A program made the translations under genes and the position numbers. The notes beneath the pieces were generated by a model that had not been told where the DNA came from, did not search any database, and saw only the letters and a program-made list of their open reading frames with translations. From Deltaproteobacteria bacterium (GTDB lineage Bacteria; Myxococcota_A; Polyangia; Polyangiales; JADJMO01), in the NCBI GenBank assembly GCA_025363655.1, contig JANYDK010000092.1, positions 186,001-250,000 on the forward strand: 64,000 bases of DNA. The letters run 5' to 3'. Of the stretch, positions 27,075 through 34,565 are shown in pieces; within the stretch, counting starts at the first letter, position 1, and every line of letters starts with the position of its first letter.

Positions 27075-28772
27075 CTAGAACTTGAAGCCGATCTCCGGCG
27101 CGATGCCCGGCGAGAACGTCGGCAGCGGGAGGAGGATCTTGAGCGCGAAGTTGAGGGCGACCTTCGGCGAGACCATGTACCAGAAGCCGCCACCGAGCGC
27201 GGCGAAGCCACGACCCGCGAGGCGATAGGCTTTCACGCCGGAGACGCGACAGCCGGTCGAGGAGACGCAGGAGTCGGCATCGGCGTCGGCCGGATCGGTC
27301 GGGACGGCGACGATGTTCGGGACCGCGGCGTCGAACTCGCCCATGCCGCCGGCGCCGAGGAGATAGATCTTGATGCCCTTCGGCTCGGCCATCGGACCCT
27401 TGCCGAGGAAGTACGAGAGCCGACCTTCGGCATGCGCGGGGAAGAACTTGGCGTTGGCCGACGGGTTGCCGTTGAAGGCGAAGCCGAGGCGCGCGCCGAG
27501 GGCGATGTTGGCGGTGATGAAGTAGTCGACGGAGACGAACGCGCGGATGGTGCCGAGCGCCGGACCGCCGCTGGTCTTGCCGCCGCCGCCAGTGACCGTC
27601 GGGATGCCGCCCTGGTCCTTCTTCACGCCGACGTCTTTGCCGTCCTTCACGCAGGCCCAAGCGCCGTCGTTGCAGATGTCGTCGGCCGAGCCGAGGAAGA
27701 GGAAGTCGGCCTGGACGTCGGCGCCGAACCAGAGCTTTTTGCCGCCCTTCGCGTCCTTCTTGCCCGGTTCGCCGGTGCCGCTGCTGGCGGTCTCGTAGCA
27801 CCACTTCTTGCCATTGTCGTTGTCGACACAGGCGAGGCCGGCCTGGCACTCGTCGTCGGTGTCGCAGCCAGAGCCTTGCGGCTTCTTGTTGGCGTTCGGA
27901 TCGCAGGGGAAACCAGGCTGGCAGTCACCCTTGTCGGTGCACTTGTCGGGCTCCTTGCCGCCGGGGAACGACGGGGCCTCTTCGCCTTCCGGCATCTTCT
28001 CGACGAGCGTGACGATGGCCGGCTTCTTCAGCGTGCCGAAGTGCTCGACCTCGTTCTTGTCGGCGTCGTAGGCGCGGACGTAGAGCTTGATTTCGCCCTG
28101 AAATTGCGTGTCTTCGCAGGGGATGCGGGTGACGTACTTGCCGCCCTCTTTCTTCGCCTCGATGACTTTGTACTTGTCCATCGCCTTGGTCTTGTACGAG
28201 ACCTTGACCTGCTCGGCGTCGACGCCATCGGGGACGTCGATGACGATCGGCAGCACGTAGCCAATCGGCGCGGTCTTCGCTTCGATGGAGAGGTTGCCTT
28301 CGGCGTCCGGGTTGGGCGGCGTCGCGGTGCCGGTGCCGGTGGTCGTGGTGGTGACGGTCGGCGTCGCGGCCGCGCCCTTCTTCGCCTTTTCCCACGCCGT
28401 CTTGACGTCGGGGTTGTCGAGGTAGTCCTTGGCGAGCGTGATGCCCGAGTCGGCGGCGACGGCGGCCTCGAACTCTTTCTCGCCGCCCTTCTTGTCGCTC
28501 ATCGCGAAGAGGATCACGCCGAGGTCGCGATGCAGGGCTGCCTGCATCTCCCCGCCGCACTTGTCTTTGCCGCACTTCTTCAGCGCGCCTTCGAGCTTCG
28601 CTTTGGCGCCTTTGAAGTCGGCCGCGAGCCAGAGGTCCATCGCCTCGCCGTCGGCCTTCTTCGCCTCGGCTTCCGTTTTCGCGTCGGCGCGGGCGTCGCT
28701 CGAGAAGTGAATCCACGTACCCGTGGCGAGCAGACCGAAGACGAGGGCGAGATTACGGAAAGACCGGCGCAT
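27075..28772 (-). CDS. Outer-membrane protein with Cys-rich linker (paralogue 2)
   Basis: 565 residues from the ATG at 28772, chosen because GAAGGAG stands nine bases upstream; the frame extends further but without such a site. It has the same domain order as the adjacent paralogue: signal peptide, helical domain (CGKDKCGGEMQAALHRDLGVILFAMSDKKGG), Pro/Thr linker, APIGYVLPIVIDVPDGVD sandwich, two Dickkopf-like Cys clusters (CTDKGDCQPGFPC; CDTDDECQAGLAC) and a barrel ending GFKF. YKVIEAKK and the -AMDKYKV- block are nearly identical in the two. A tandem duplication with added Cys cluster. Confidence 0.7.
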   Translation of the reverse strand: MRRSFRNLALVFGLLATGTWIHFSSDARADAKTEAEAKKADGEAMDLWLAADFKGAKAKLEGALKKCGKDKCGGEMQAALHRDLGVILFAMSDKKGGEKEFEAAVAADSGITLAKDYLDNPDVKTAWEKAKKGAAATPTVTTTTTGTGTATPPNPDAEGNLSIEAKTAPIGYVLPIVIDVPDGVDAEQVKVSYKTKAMDKYKVIEAKKEGGKYVTRIPCEDTQFQGEIKLYVRAYDADKNEVEHFGTLKKPAIVTLVEKMPEGEEAPSFPGGKEPDKCTDKGDCQPGFPCDPNANKKPQGSGCDTDDECQAGLACVDNDNGKKWCYETASSGTGEPGKKDAKGGKKLWFGADVQADFLFLGSADDICNDGAWACVKDGKDVGVKKDQGGIPTVTGGGGKTSGGPALGTIRAFVSVDYFITANIALGARLGFAFNGNPSANAKFFPAHAEGRLSYFLGKGPMAEPKGIKIYLLGAGGMGEFDAAVPNIVAVPTDPADADADSCVSSTGCRVSGVKAYRLAGRGFAALGGGFWYMVSPKVALNFALKILLPLPTFSPGIAPEIGFKF

Positions 28773-28856
28773 CGGGTGAAGCTCCTTCGTAGACTCGAAT
28801 CGCTCGTGAGGCTCGGGCCCCTCGAGCAAGCGCGCAGCGACGGCGCGCGCGCACGC

Positions 28857-28887
28857 ATACTACAGAAAGCGGCCCGCGAGTACACAA
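28857..28887 (-). promoter_or_regulatory. Possible promoter for the paralogue-2 gene
   Basis: On the minus strand a TTGTGT (28887-28882) is followed by TAGTAT (28862-28857), upstream of the ATG at 28772. The 19-base spacer is longer than the sigma-70 optimum, so the call is tentative. Confidence 0.25.
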
Positions 28888-28947
28888 GCCGTCGCAGATC
28901 TGTGACACGACGCTTCCGCTCGGGGGCGAAAGTTCACATATGAAGGA

Positions 28948-30072
28948 TCAGCCGCCAGCCTTCGAGGCAGAGTCGGTGCGGATGAATTCGACGCGGCGAT
29001 TCTTGGCGCGGCCGGCTTCGGTGCTGTTGGTGTCGATGGGGACGTCCATGCCGTAGCCGCGGGCGGTCAGGCGCGAGCCCGAGATGCCGTGCTCGACGAG
29101 GTAGAGACGAACCGAGTCGGAGCGGTCTTGGGAGAGCTTCTTGTTGTAGGCCGCGCCACCGACGTTGTCGGTGTGGCCGCCGATCTCGAGCGTGATGTCG
29201 GGGTTCTCTTTGAGGACCTGCACGACCGCGTTGAGGATGGCGAAGCTGTCCGGCTTGATCTTCGATTTGTTGAATTCGAAGTGAATTTGCTGCGTGATTT
29301 TGATTTGCGTGCCGGTGACGACGACGAGGGCCGGCTTCTTCGGGCAGCCCTTGTTGTCGGCGGGGCCCGGATCGATCGGGCACTGATCGTCCAAGTCGAC
29401 GACGGTGTCCTTGTCGTTGTCGAGCTCGGGACAGCCGTCGGCGTCTTCGTAGCCGTCCGGGTCTTCCGCTTGGTCGGGGCACTTGTCGACCTTGGTCGGA
29501 AAGTCGAGGAGGCCGTCGCCGTCGTTGTCGGGATCGGGGCAGCCGTCGTCGTCGAGGTAGCCGTCCTTGTCCTCGGCGAGGTTCGGGCAGCTGTCGCGCG
29601 AGTCGGCGAGGCCGTCGGCGTCGGTGTCGGGATCGTCGGGGCAACCGTCGTCGTCGACGAAACCGTTGTAGGTCTCGGGGACGTCGGGGCACTTGTCGTC
29701 CGGATCTTTGTAGCCGTCGCCGTCGCGGTCGCCGGGGAGCGGCTTCTTCGCGATGACCACCGGGCGATCGGTGCACTTCTCGGCGGGCGAGAGATCGAGC
29801 GCGGCGTGGGCGTTGGGGATGGCGATCGCCAGGTGCTCGTTGGCGCGCGAGAGGAAGCCTTGGGCGAGCTCGAGCTTGGCGAACTCGGCGTGGGTCTCGG
29901 CGAGGGCGAGCTCACGCGGGGCGCAGCGGAGGGCGCCGTTGGTCTTGGCTTGCTCGATGGTGCTGTCGAGACCCGCGAGGCGACCGACTTGCGCCGACGG
30001 ACCGGCACAGGCGGAGACGCCGAAGAGCGCGGCGACGACCATCGCGCTGGCTGCGTGGATGCGGCGATTCAC
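28948..30072 (-). CDS. OmpA-family lipoprotein with TSP3-type calcium repeats
   Basis: 374 residues from a GTG. A signal peptide ends at the lipobox GVSAC. A helical stretch (about 40-100) is followed by several thrombospondin type 3 repeats (DRDGDGYKDPDDKCPD, DTDADGLADSRDSCPN, DNDGDGLLDFP...) that should bind calcium. A C-terminal OmpA domain (about 255-365: IHFEFNKSKIKPDS, LEIGGHTDNVGG, NKKLSQDRSDSVRLYL, AKNRRVEF) should bind peptidoglycan. Its start overlaps the stop of the upstream DUF4398-like lipoprotein (GTGA at 30069-30072), and the pair probably acts together in the outer membrane. Confidence 0.88.
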   Translation of the reverse strand: MNRRIHAASAMVVAALFGVSACAGPSAQVGRLAGLDSTIEQAKTNGALRCAPRELALAETHAEFAKLELAQGFLSRANEHLAIAIPNAHAALDLSPAEKCTDRPVVIAKKPLPGDRDGDGYKDPDDKCPDVPETYNGFVDDDGCPDDPDTDADGLADSRDSCPNLAEDKDGYLDDDGCPDPDNDGDGLLDFPTKVDKCPDQAEDPDGYEDADGCPELDNDKDTVVDLDDQCPIDPGPADNKGCPKKPALVVVTGTQIKITQQIHFEFNKSKIKPDSFAILNAVVQVLKENPDITLEIGGHTDNVGGAAYNKKLSQDRSDSVRLYLVEHGISGSRLTARGYGMDVPIDTNSTEAGRAKNRRVEFIRTDSASKAGG

Positions 30073-30389
30073 TTCGCGCCTCCTGCGCCTTTGCGCACGG
30101 CTTCGGCTTGCTCGATGGCCTTGAGCGCGTCGTTCTCGGCTTCGTCGAGGAGATCGAGCGCGTCGCCGTAGTCGGCGCGGGCTGCTTCCTCGCGCGCCTT
30201 GAGCACGCGCTCTTTCGCCGAGTAATAGAAGTACGGCGCGTATTGCTCGGCCTGCACCTCCTTGGCGTGCTCGACCTTGCCTTCCACCGAGTTGATGCGA
30301 GCGGTGTACATCACGCCGCCGCAGCCGAGGGAGGCGCAGCAGGCGAGGAGCACACCGGAAGAAACGAGCCGTCGTGACGCGCGGAGCAT
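30069..30389 (-). CDS. DUF4398-like lipoprotein paired with OmpA
   Basis: 106 residues from the ATG at 30389; an upstream in-frame ATG at 30422 is possible. Lipobox SLGC. A mature helical region of ~80 residues (EHAKEVQAEQYAPYFYYSAKERVLKAREEAARADYGDALDLLDEAENDALKAI) resembles the DUF4398 family, which is commonly encoded next to OmpA-like lipoproteins. Its stop overlaps the ompA-like start, consistent with a two-protein envelope unit. The exact role is unknown. Confidence 0.72.
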   Translation of the reverse strand: MLRASRRLVSSGVLLACCASLGCGGVMYTARINSVEGKVEHAKEVQAEQYAPYFYYSAKERVLKAREEAARADYGDALDLLDEAENDALKAIEQAEAVRKGAGGAK

Positions 30390-30440
30390 CGTGCTGATGA
30401 CGCTATCGCTCCCTCTGTGCATCCGTCAATCGAGTCGATT

Positions 30441-30480
30441 TCGTCATGCCAAAGATGGCTTCGCGACTTTGGCCGCTCGC
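30441..30480 (+). repeat. REP-like dispersed element, copy C (partial flanks)
   Basis: Hairpin at 30448-30473 with arms GCCAAAG/CTTTGGC, again 26 nt long, and the flank GGCCGCT as in copies A and B; the loop (ATGGCTTCGCGA) has diverged. It lies 37 bases 3' of lexA. Confidence 0.6.
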
Positions 30481-30509
30481 TGGATCTCGCGGTCCGCGCG
30501 CTATTCGCC

Positions 30510-31196
30510 TTACAATTTCCGGTACACGCCGACGACGACGCCGAGGATCATCGACGAGCGGAAGTCGCTGGCGCGGACGTAGATGGGGGCCATCGCGGCG
30601 TTGGCCGGCTGGAGCCGGACGTGCTCTTTTTCCGGGAAGTAGTACTTCACGGTGGCCTCGTCGCCGAGGAGCGCGACGACGATGTCGCCTCGCGAGGCGG
30701 TGGGCTGCTTGCGGACGAAGATGTAGTCGGCGTCGTGGATGCCGGCCTCGATCATCGACTCGCCCTGCACGCGCAGCGCGAAGACGTCTTTGCCGCCACG
30801 CACCAGCATGCGGTCGATGCGGACGGTGTCGACGACGTTCTGCTCGGCGAGGATGGGCACGCCGGCGGCGACGCGACCGACCACCGGCACCTCGACGAGG
30901 CGCTCGTCGTCGTGCACGTGCTCGGAGGAGGCGTTGTTGCCGTTGGCGGGCGGATCGGGGACGCCGGGGATCGAACCGTCGATCATCGACGCGGGCCGAA
31001 GGGCGCGCGACTTCATGTCTTCGCGCGTCAGATAGCCTTTGCGCTCGAGCGCGCGGAGGTGATCGTTGACGCCGTTGGTCGAGCGGATGCCCATGAAGGC
31101 ACCGATTTCACGCAGGGTCGGCGGGTAGCCGCGATCGGTGATCGACCTACGGATGTACTCGAGGACCATCTGCTGCCGGTGGGTCAAGCCCTGCAT
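30510..31196 (-). CDS. lexA: LexA repressor (SOS regulator)
   Basis: 228 residues from the ATG at 31196, set by GGAGGAG seven bases upstream. The N-terminal winged helix (THRQQMVLEYI, YPPTLREIGAFMGIRSTNGVNDHLRALERKGYL) binds DNA. The C-terminal S24 domain has the cleavage bond Ala111-Gly112 (VVGRVAAGVPI) and the Ser147 (GESM)/Lys184 (ATVKYY) dyad. RecA-stimulated self-cleavage derepresses the SOS genes. Two GTTCAG-type boxes lie upstream, consistent with autoregulation. The linker (75-95) is longer than in E. coli. Confidence 0.96.
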   Translation of the reverse strand: MQGLTHRQQMVLEYIRRSITDRGYPPTLREIGAFMGIRSTNGVNDHLRALERKGYLTREDMKSRALRPASMIDGSIPGVPDPPANGNNASSEHVHDDERLVEVPVVGRVAAGVPILAEQNVVDTVRIDRMLVRGGKDVFALRVQGESMIEAGIHDADYIFVRKQPTASRGDIVVALLGDEATVKYYFPEKEHVRLQPANAAMAPIYVRASDFRSSMILGVVVGVYRKL

Positions 31197-31214
31197 CGCG
31201 CGCTCCTCCAACGC

Positions 31215-31224
31215 ACTGAACGAG
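31215..31224 (-). promoter_or_regulatory. LexA-box-like site 1 upstream of lexA
   Basis: On the minus strand CTCGTTCAGT, matching the GTTCAG core of the Myxococcus LexA box (described as CTRHAMRYBYGTTCAGS). It sits 19 bases before the lexA start, in a position to repress. Confidence 0.5.
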
Positions 31225-31304
31225 AGGCAAGGGTGCACACGGCGACGATTTCGCCGGGTGCGTGAACGACGCCTCGTCGCAATTGTGCGGGACCCGCGAA
31301 AAAT

Positions 31305-31314
31305 ACTGAACGGG
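31305..31314 (-). promoter_or_regulatory. LexA-box-like site 2 upstream of lexA
   Basis: CCCGTTCAGT on the minus strand, nine of ten bases as in site 1 and 90 bp further upstream. Two copies of this uncommon 10-mer upstream of lexA support autoregulation. Confidence 0.45.
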
Positions 31315-31393
31315 TGGAGGGGTGTCAAACTTCGTGCAAACAACCTTTGGGCAGGTTGTCCACAGGGCAGGAAATCGAGGCGTTTTTGCTTGA

Positions 31394-31409
31394 CCCCCCT
31401 TTCGGGGGG
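31394..31409 (-). terminator. C6/G6 hairpin with GAAA tetraloop
   Basis: CCCCCC-TTTC-GGGGGG on the + strand; on the minus strand it reads CCCCCC-GAAA-GGGGGG, five bases after the antiporter stop codon. The stem is perfect and the loop is a stable GNRA type. No T run follows, so it may act by pausing or protect the 3' end rather than be a classical intrinsic terminator. Confidence 0.5.
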
Positions 31410-31413
31410 ACGG

Positions 31414-33762
31414 TCACCGAAGCATGGCGATGTTCGGCACCACCACCACCAGGGCGACGTCGCTGTGCTGGATGAGGCGTTCGGTGTCGTGGCCGAAGAA
31501 GAGGCGGCTCTGGATGGCGCGGTGCTCGGCGCCGAGGATGACGAGATCGTGGCCGCCCGAGGCGACGGCGGTCGAGAGCGCGCTCGAGGCCGGGTCGGCG
31601 GCGAGGCGAACGATGTTCGGCTTCACCTGCGTCGTGCGGAAGACGACCGAGATGCGGTGGAGCTCTTCGTCCGGCGGGCGAGCCGACGTCGCCGGCGGAG
31701 GCGGAATCGAGGGATGGCTTTGGAGTCGCGGTTCGGCGAGATAGCTGGGCGTCTTGGTGCGCTGCGACGACTGTTCGGTGAGCAGCGCGAGGGTCAGCTC
31801 GGCGCCGCTTCCCTCGGCGTAACGAACGGCGAACTCGGCGGCGAGGCGTGAAGCGGCGCCTCCGTCGACCGGAACGAAAAGCCGCGTATAGCTGGTGGCG
31901 CCGGGATGCGCGCGCATGATCGCGACGTGACAAGGTGACTGCTCGACCACCGTCTGGAGCACGCCGCCGCCGAGCATGGCCCCGCGCTGCGAGGCGCCCA
32001 TCAGCACCAAATGAGCTCCCTTTCTCGCTTCCATGACGATCGCCTCGGCGACGTCGGCGCTGGAGACGCGTCGCACCGTCGGAGCGCGCGACGACCTGCT
32101 GCTCGGCGGTGGAGTGATCGCAGTCGACTTTCCCACCGATCCAGGCGGAGGCGTCTGCGTGCTGCTGCGCTGGGACGATGGGAGATTGCTCGCGCGCGAC
32201 TCGCCCTCGGCGATCTGTTTGAGCACGCCGAGGTGCGCTTCGATTTTCTCTTGATCGGGACGCTCGCCTTTGGCGATGGGCGCGAGGAATTTCTCCCACC
32301 AGGTCTGCTTGCGCGTCTCGACGTAGAGGATGGTGATCGGCTCGTCGCTGCGTGCATCGAGCACCGCCGCGAGTCGCATCGCCTCGATGGCGTTGGGTCC
32401 GCCCGCCGTCGGAACGAGGAGACGGAGACGGAGCGGATCGAGAGCTCCCTTCGATTGGGATTCGAGGATGCGGAGCGCCTCTTCGTCGGTCATCCGAACG
32501 CGCCGCATCGTCAGCTTGAGGAGGAGCGGCGCGAGGAACGACGTGGAGATCGCCACCATGACGATGATCGAGAACATCTGCTGGTTGAGGATGCCGAGCG
32601 AGAGGCCGATCGACGCGGCGACGAGCCCCATCGCGCCGCGCGCGTTCATCGCCACCGCGATCGAGAGCGCCTCCCAGATGCGCAGACCTCCCCAGAGACC
32701 GCCGAGCGTGCAGCCGAGGATCTTGCCGAGGCAGGCCACGCCGATGACGATCGCGAGCATCCCGCCACCGCCGAGCGCCCAGAGATCGACCTTGAGGCCG
32801 ACGACGCCGAAGAAGATCGGCGCGAGGACGGCCATGACGAAGCTCTCGAGCTTGTGGACCGTCTCCTCTTTGAGCTGCGGCACCTGACGGAAGATGGTGC
32901 CGGCGACGAAGGCGCCGAAGACGGCGTGGACGCCTATTTTCTCGGTCAACGCGGCAGAGAGCAGCGTGATGATGAAGATGATCGAGAGGTCGGCGTCGGT
33001 CGAGCGGAAGCGCTCGGAGACGCGGAGGAGAAAGCGCGAGACCGGGAAGACGACGACCACCGCGCCGACGAGGAAGGCGACGAGGAAGCCGATCGTCTCG
33101 AGGATGCCGACGACGTCGACGGTGCCGCCGCTCGTCGCCGCGCCAGCGATCACCGAGAGGATGAGCCAACCAGCGGTGTCGTCGACGACGCCGGCCGAGA
33201 GGATGACCATCCCGATGTTGCGCTTGGTGAGATCGAGATCGATCAGGATCTTCGCGATCACCGGCATCGCCGAGATCGAGAGCGTGGTCGCCAGGAAGAA
33301 GCCAAAAAGAAGGCGCCTTTCGGGCTGCGCGAGGTAAGCGTCGGGCATCACCAAGCCGAGGCCGAGCCCCATCGCGAAGGGGATCACCATCCCCATCATC
33401 GAGGCGACGACAGCCGCGCGGCCGAGGTTCTTCACCAGCTTGAGATCGGTCTCGATGCCGGTCAGCAGGAGCAGGAGCACCATCCCGAGGGTGCCAATCG
33501 TCTCGAGGAGGTGGAACTGCCCCGCCTCCATCGGAAAGACGCGCGCGGAGAGCTGCGGCGCGAAGTGACCGAAGACCGTCGGCCCGAGGACGATGCCGGC
33601 CGCGAGCTCACCGACCACGCTCGGCAAGCCCAGCCATTTGACGATTTCGCCCGCAACGCGCGCGACGAAGAGGAGCAACGCGAGCTGCAGGAGAACGAGG
33701 AAGACGGCGTGGCTGGAGAGTGACGCGAGTGCGGCGGTGCTGCTCCCGAGGAGGCCGGGCAT
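31414..33762 (-). CDS. CPA2 cation:proton antiporter with two universal-stress-protein-like domains
   Basis: 782 residues. The first ~430 residues have about 12-13 membrane segments of the Kef/NhaP2-like CPA2 family (GLPSVVGELAAGIVLGPTVFG; the transport Asp pair in SAGVVDDTAGW; VAMNARGAMGLV). Two cytosolic USP-like domains follow, separated by a Ser/Pro-rich disordered stretch: LRLLVPTAGGPNAIEAMRLAA...HLVLMGASQRG and LFVPVDGGAASRLAAEFA...HDLVILGAEHRA. The G-x(2)-G-type nucleotide loops suggest ATP or AMP sensing. It would exchange Na+/K+ for H+ in the inner membrane. It contains no KTN/RCK domain; the USP pair takes that place. Confidence 0.85.
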   Translation of the reverse strand: MPGLLGSSTAALASLSSHAVFLVLLQLALLLFVARVAGEIVKWLGLPSVVGELAAGIVLGPTVFGHFAPQLSARVFPMEAGQFHLLETIGTLGMVLLLLLTGIETDLKLVKNLGRAAVVASMMGMVIPFAMGLGLGLVMPDAYLAQPERRLLFGFFLATTLSISAMPVIAKILIDLDLTKRNIGMVILSAGVVDDTAGWLILSVIAGAATSGGTVDVVGILETIGFLVAFLVGAVVVVFPVSRFLLRVSERFRSTDADLSIIFIITLLSAALTEKIGVHAVFGAFVAGTIFRQVPQLKEETVHKLESFVMAVLAPIFFGVVGLKVDLWALGGGGMLAIVIGVACLGKILGCTLGGLWGGLRIWEALSIAVAMNARGAMGLVAASIGLSLGILNQQMFSIIVMVAISTSFLAPLLLKLTMRRVRMTDEEALRILESQSKGALDPLRLRLLVPTAGGPNAIEAMRLAAVLDARSDEPITILYVETRKQTWWEKFLAPIAKGERPDQEKIEAHLGVLKQIAEGESRASNLPSSQRSSTQTPPPGSVGKSTAITPPPSSRSSRAPTVRRVSSADVAEAIVMEARKGAHLVLMGASQRGAMLGGGVLQTVVEQSPCHVAIMRAHPGATSYTRLFVPVDGGAASRLAAEFAVRYAEGSGAELTLALLTEQSSQRTKTPSYLAEPRLQSHPSIPPPPATSARPPDEELHRISVVFRTTQVKPNIVRLAADPASSALSTAVASGGHDLVILGAEHRAIQSRLFFGHDTERLIQHSDVALVVVVPNIAMLR

Positions 33763-33852
33763 CGGGGCACGCTACGGCATTCGGGGAGGGATGTGGGTGA
33801 CAAGCGGGCCATCGCGATTGACGCCGTCGCGTGCTCGGGGTCGATACGGGGG

Positions 33853-34542
33853 GTGAAGCGCGTCTTTCTTCTTTCGCTGTTTTCGCTGGTGGGAGCGCTG
33901 GGTTGTGCATCGTCCGACGATGCGGTCGCCGAAGCGGACAGCGGGACTGCCGACGTGGGGCGCGATGTCGCGAGCGACGCGACCGACGGCGCCGTCGATA
34001 CCTCGAGTGGCGAAGTGGCCACGGACGTCGGCGCCGATGCGGGTCCCGATGTCGTCGATGCGATCGACGCCGATGCCGGAGCAGATGCTATCGACGCGGC
34101 AAAAGAAGCCGCCTCCGACGTTGGAGCGGACGCGCACGGCGATGCAGCAGGCGGGCGCGGTCAGTGTTGGAGCCACGCGCAGTGCGGCGGCGGAAGAACC
34201 TGCTCGACCGATGCGCCGGGCGGCATCTGCGTCGGATGCGGCAGCGACGGCGACTGTCCGGTGTCGTTCGACACCTGCGGGACCGCGGCGTCGTGCACGC
34301 GCAGTTGTTCGTCGGACGGCGATTGCGTGCCGGGGATGCGCTGTCTCGGAAGCACCGGGACGTGCGCGCTGAAGACGTGCTCCGTGGTCAGCGATTGTCC
34401 GGCGACGGCGACGTGTCGACCGCTCTCGACGGGCGGGACCAGCTACTGCTTGCGCGTGCTTTGTCCGAGCGGCACCGGTTGTCCGTCGGCGACGACGTGC
34501 AGGTCGGGTGTCTGCGTGGAAGACGCGCTGACGTTTCCCTGA
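33853..34542 (+). CDS. Lipoprotein with Asp/Ala linker and Cys-rich C-terminal domain
   Basis: 229 residues from the GTG at 33853, where the signal sequence (VKRVFLLSLFSLVGALGC) begins; the frame is open 60 bases further but without a signal there. After the lipobox comes ~90 residues of Asp/Ala/Val-rich low complexity, then ~110 residues with about 17 Cys in C-x5-C-x5/6-C clusters (CWSHAQCGGGRTCS, CGSDGDCPVSFDTC, CSSDGDCVPGMRC, CSVVSDCPATATC), as in Dickkopf-like repeats of Myxococcota surface proteins. Disulphide-bonded surface module, function unknown. Confidence 0.7.
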   Translation: MKRVFLLSLFSLVGALGCASSDDAVAEADSGTADVGRDVASDATDGAVDTSSGEVATDVGADAGPDVVDAIDADAGADAIDAAKEAASDVGADAHGDAAGGRGQCWSHAQCGGGRTCSTDAPGGICVGCGSDGDCPVSFDTCGTAASCTRSCSSDGDCVPGMRCLGSTGTCALKTCSVVSDCPATATCRPLSTGGTSYCLRVLCPSGTGCPSATTCRSGVCVEDALTFP

Positions 34543-34565
34543 CTTCGCGACGCTGCCGCGAGGCC

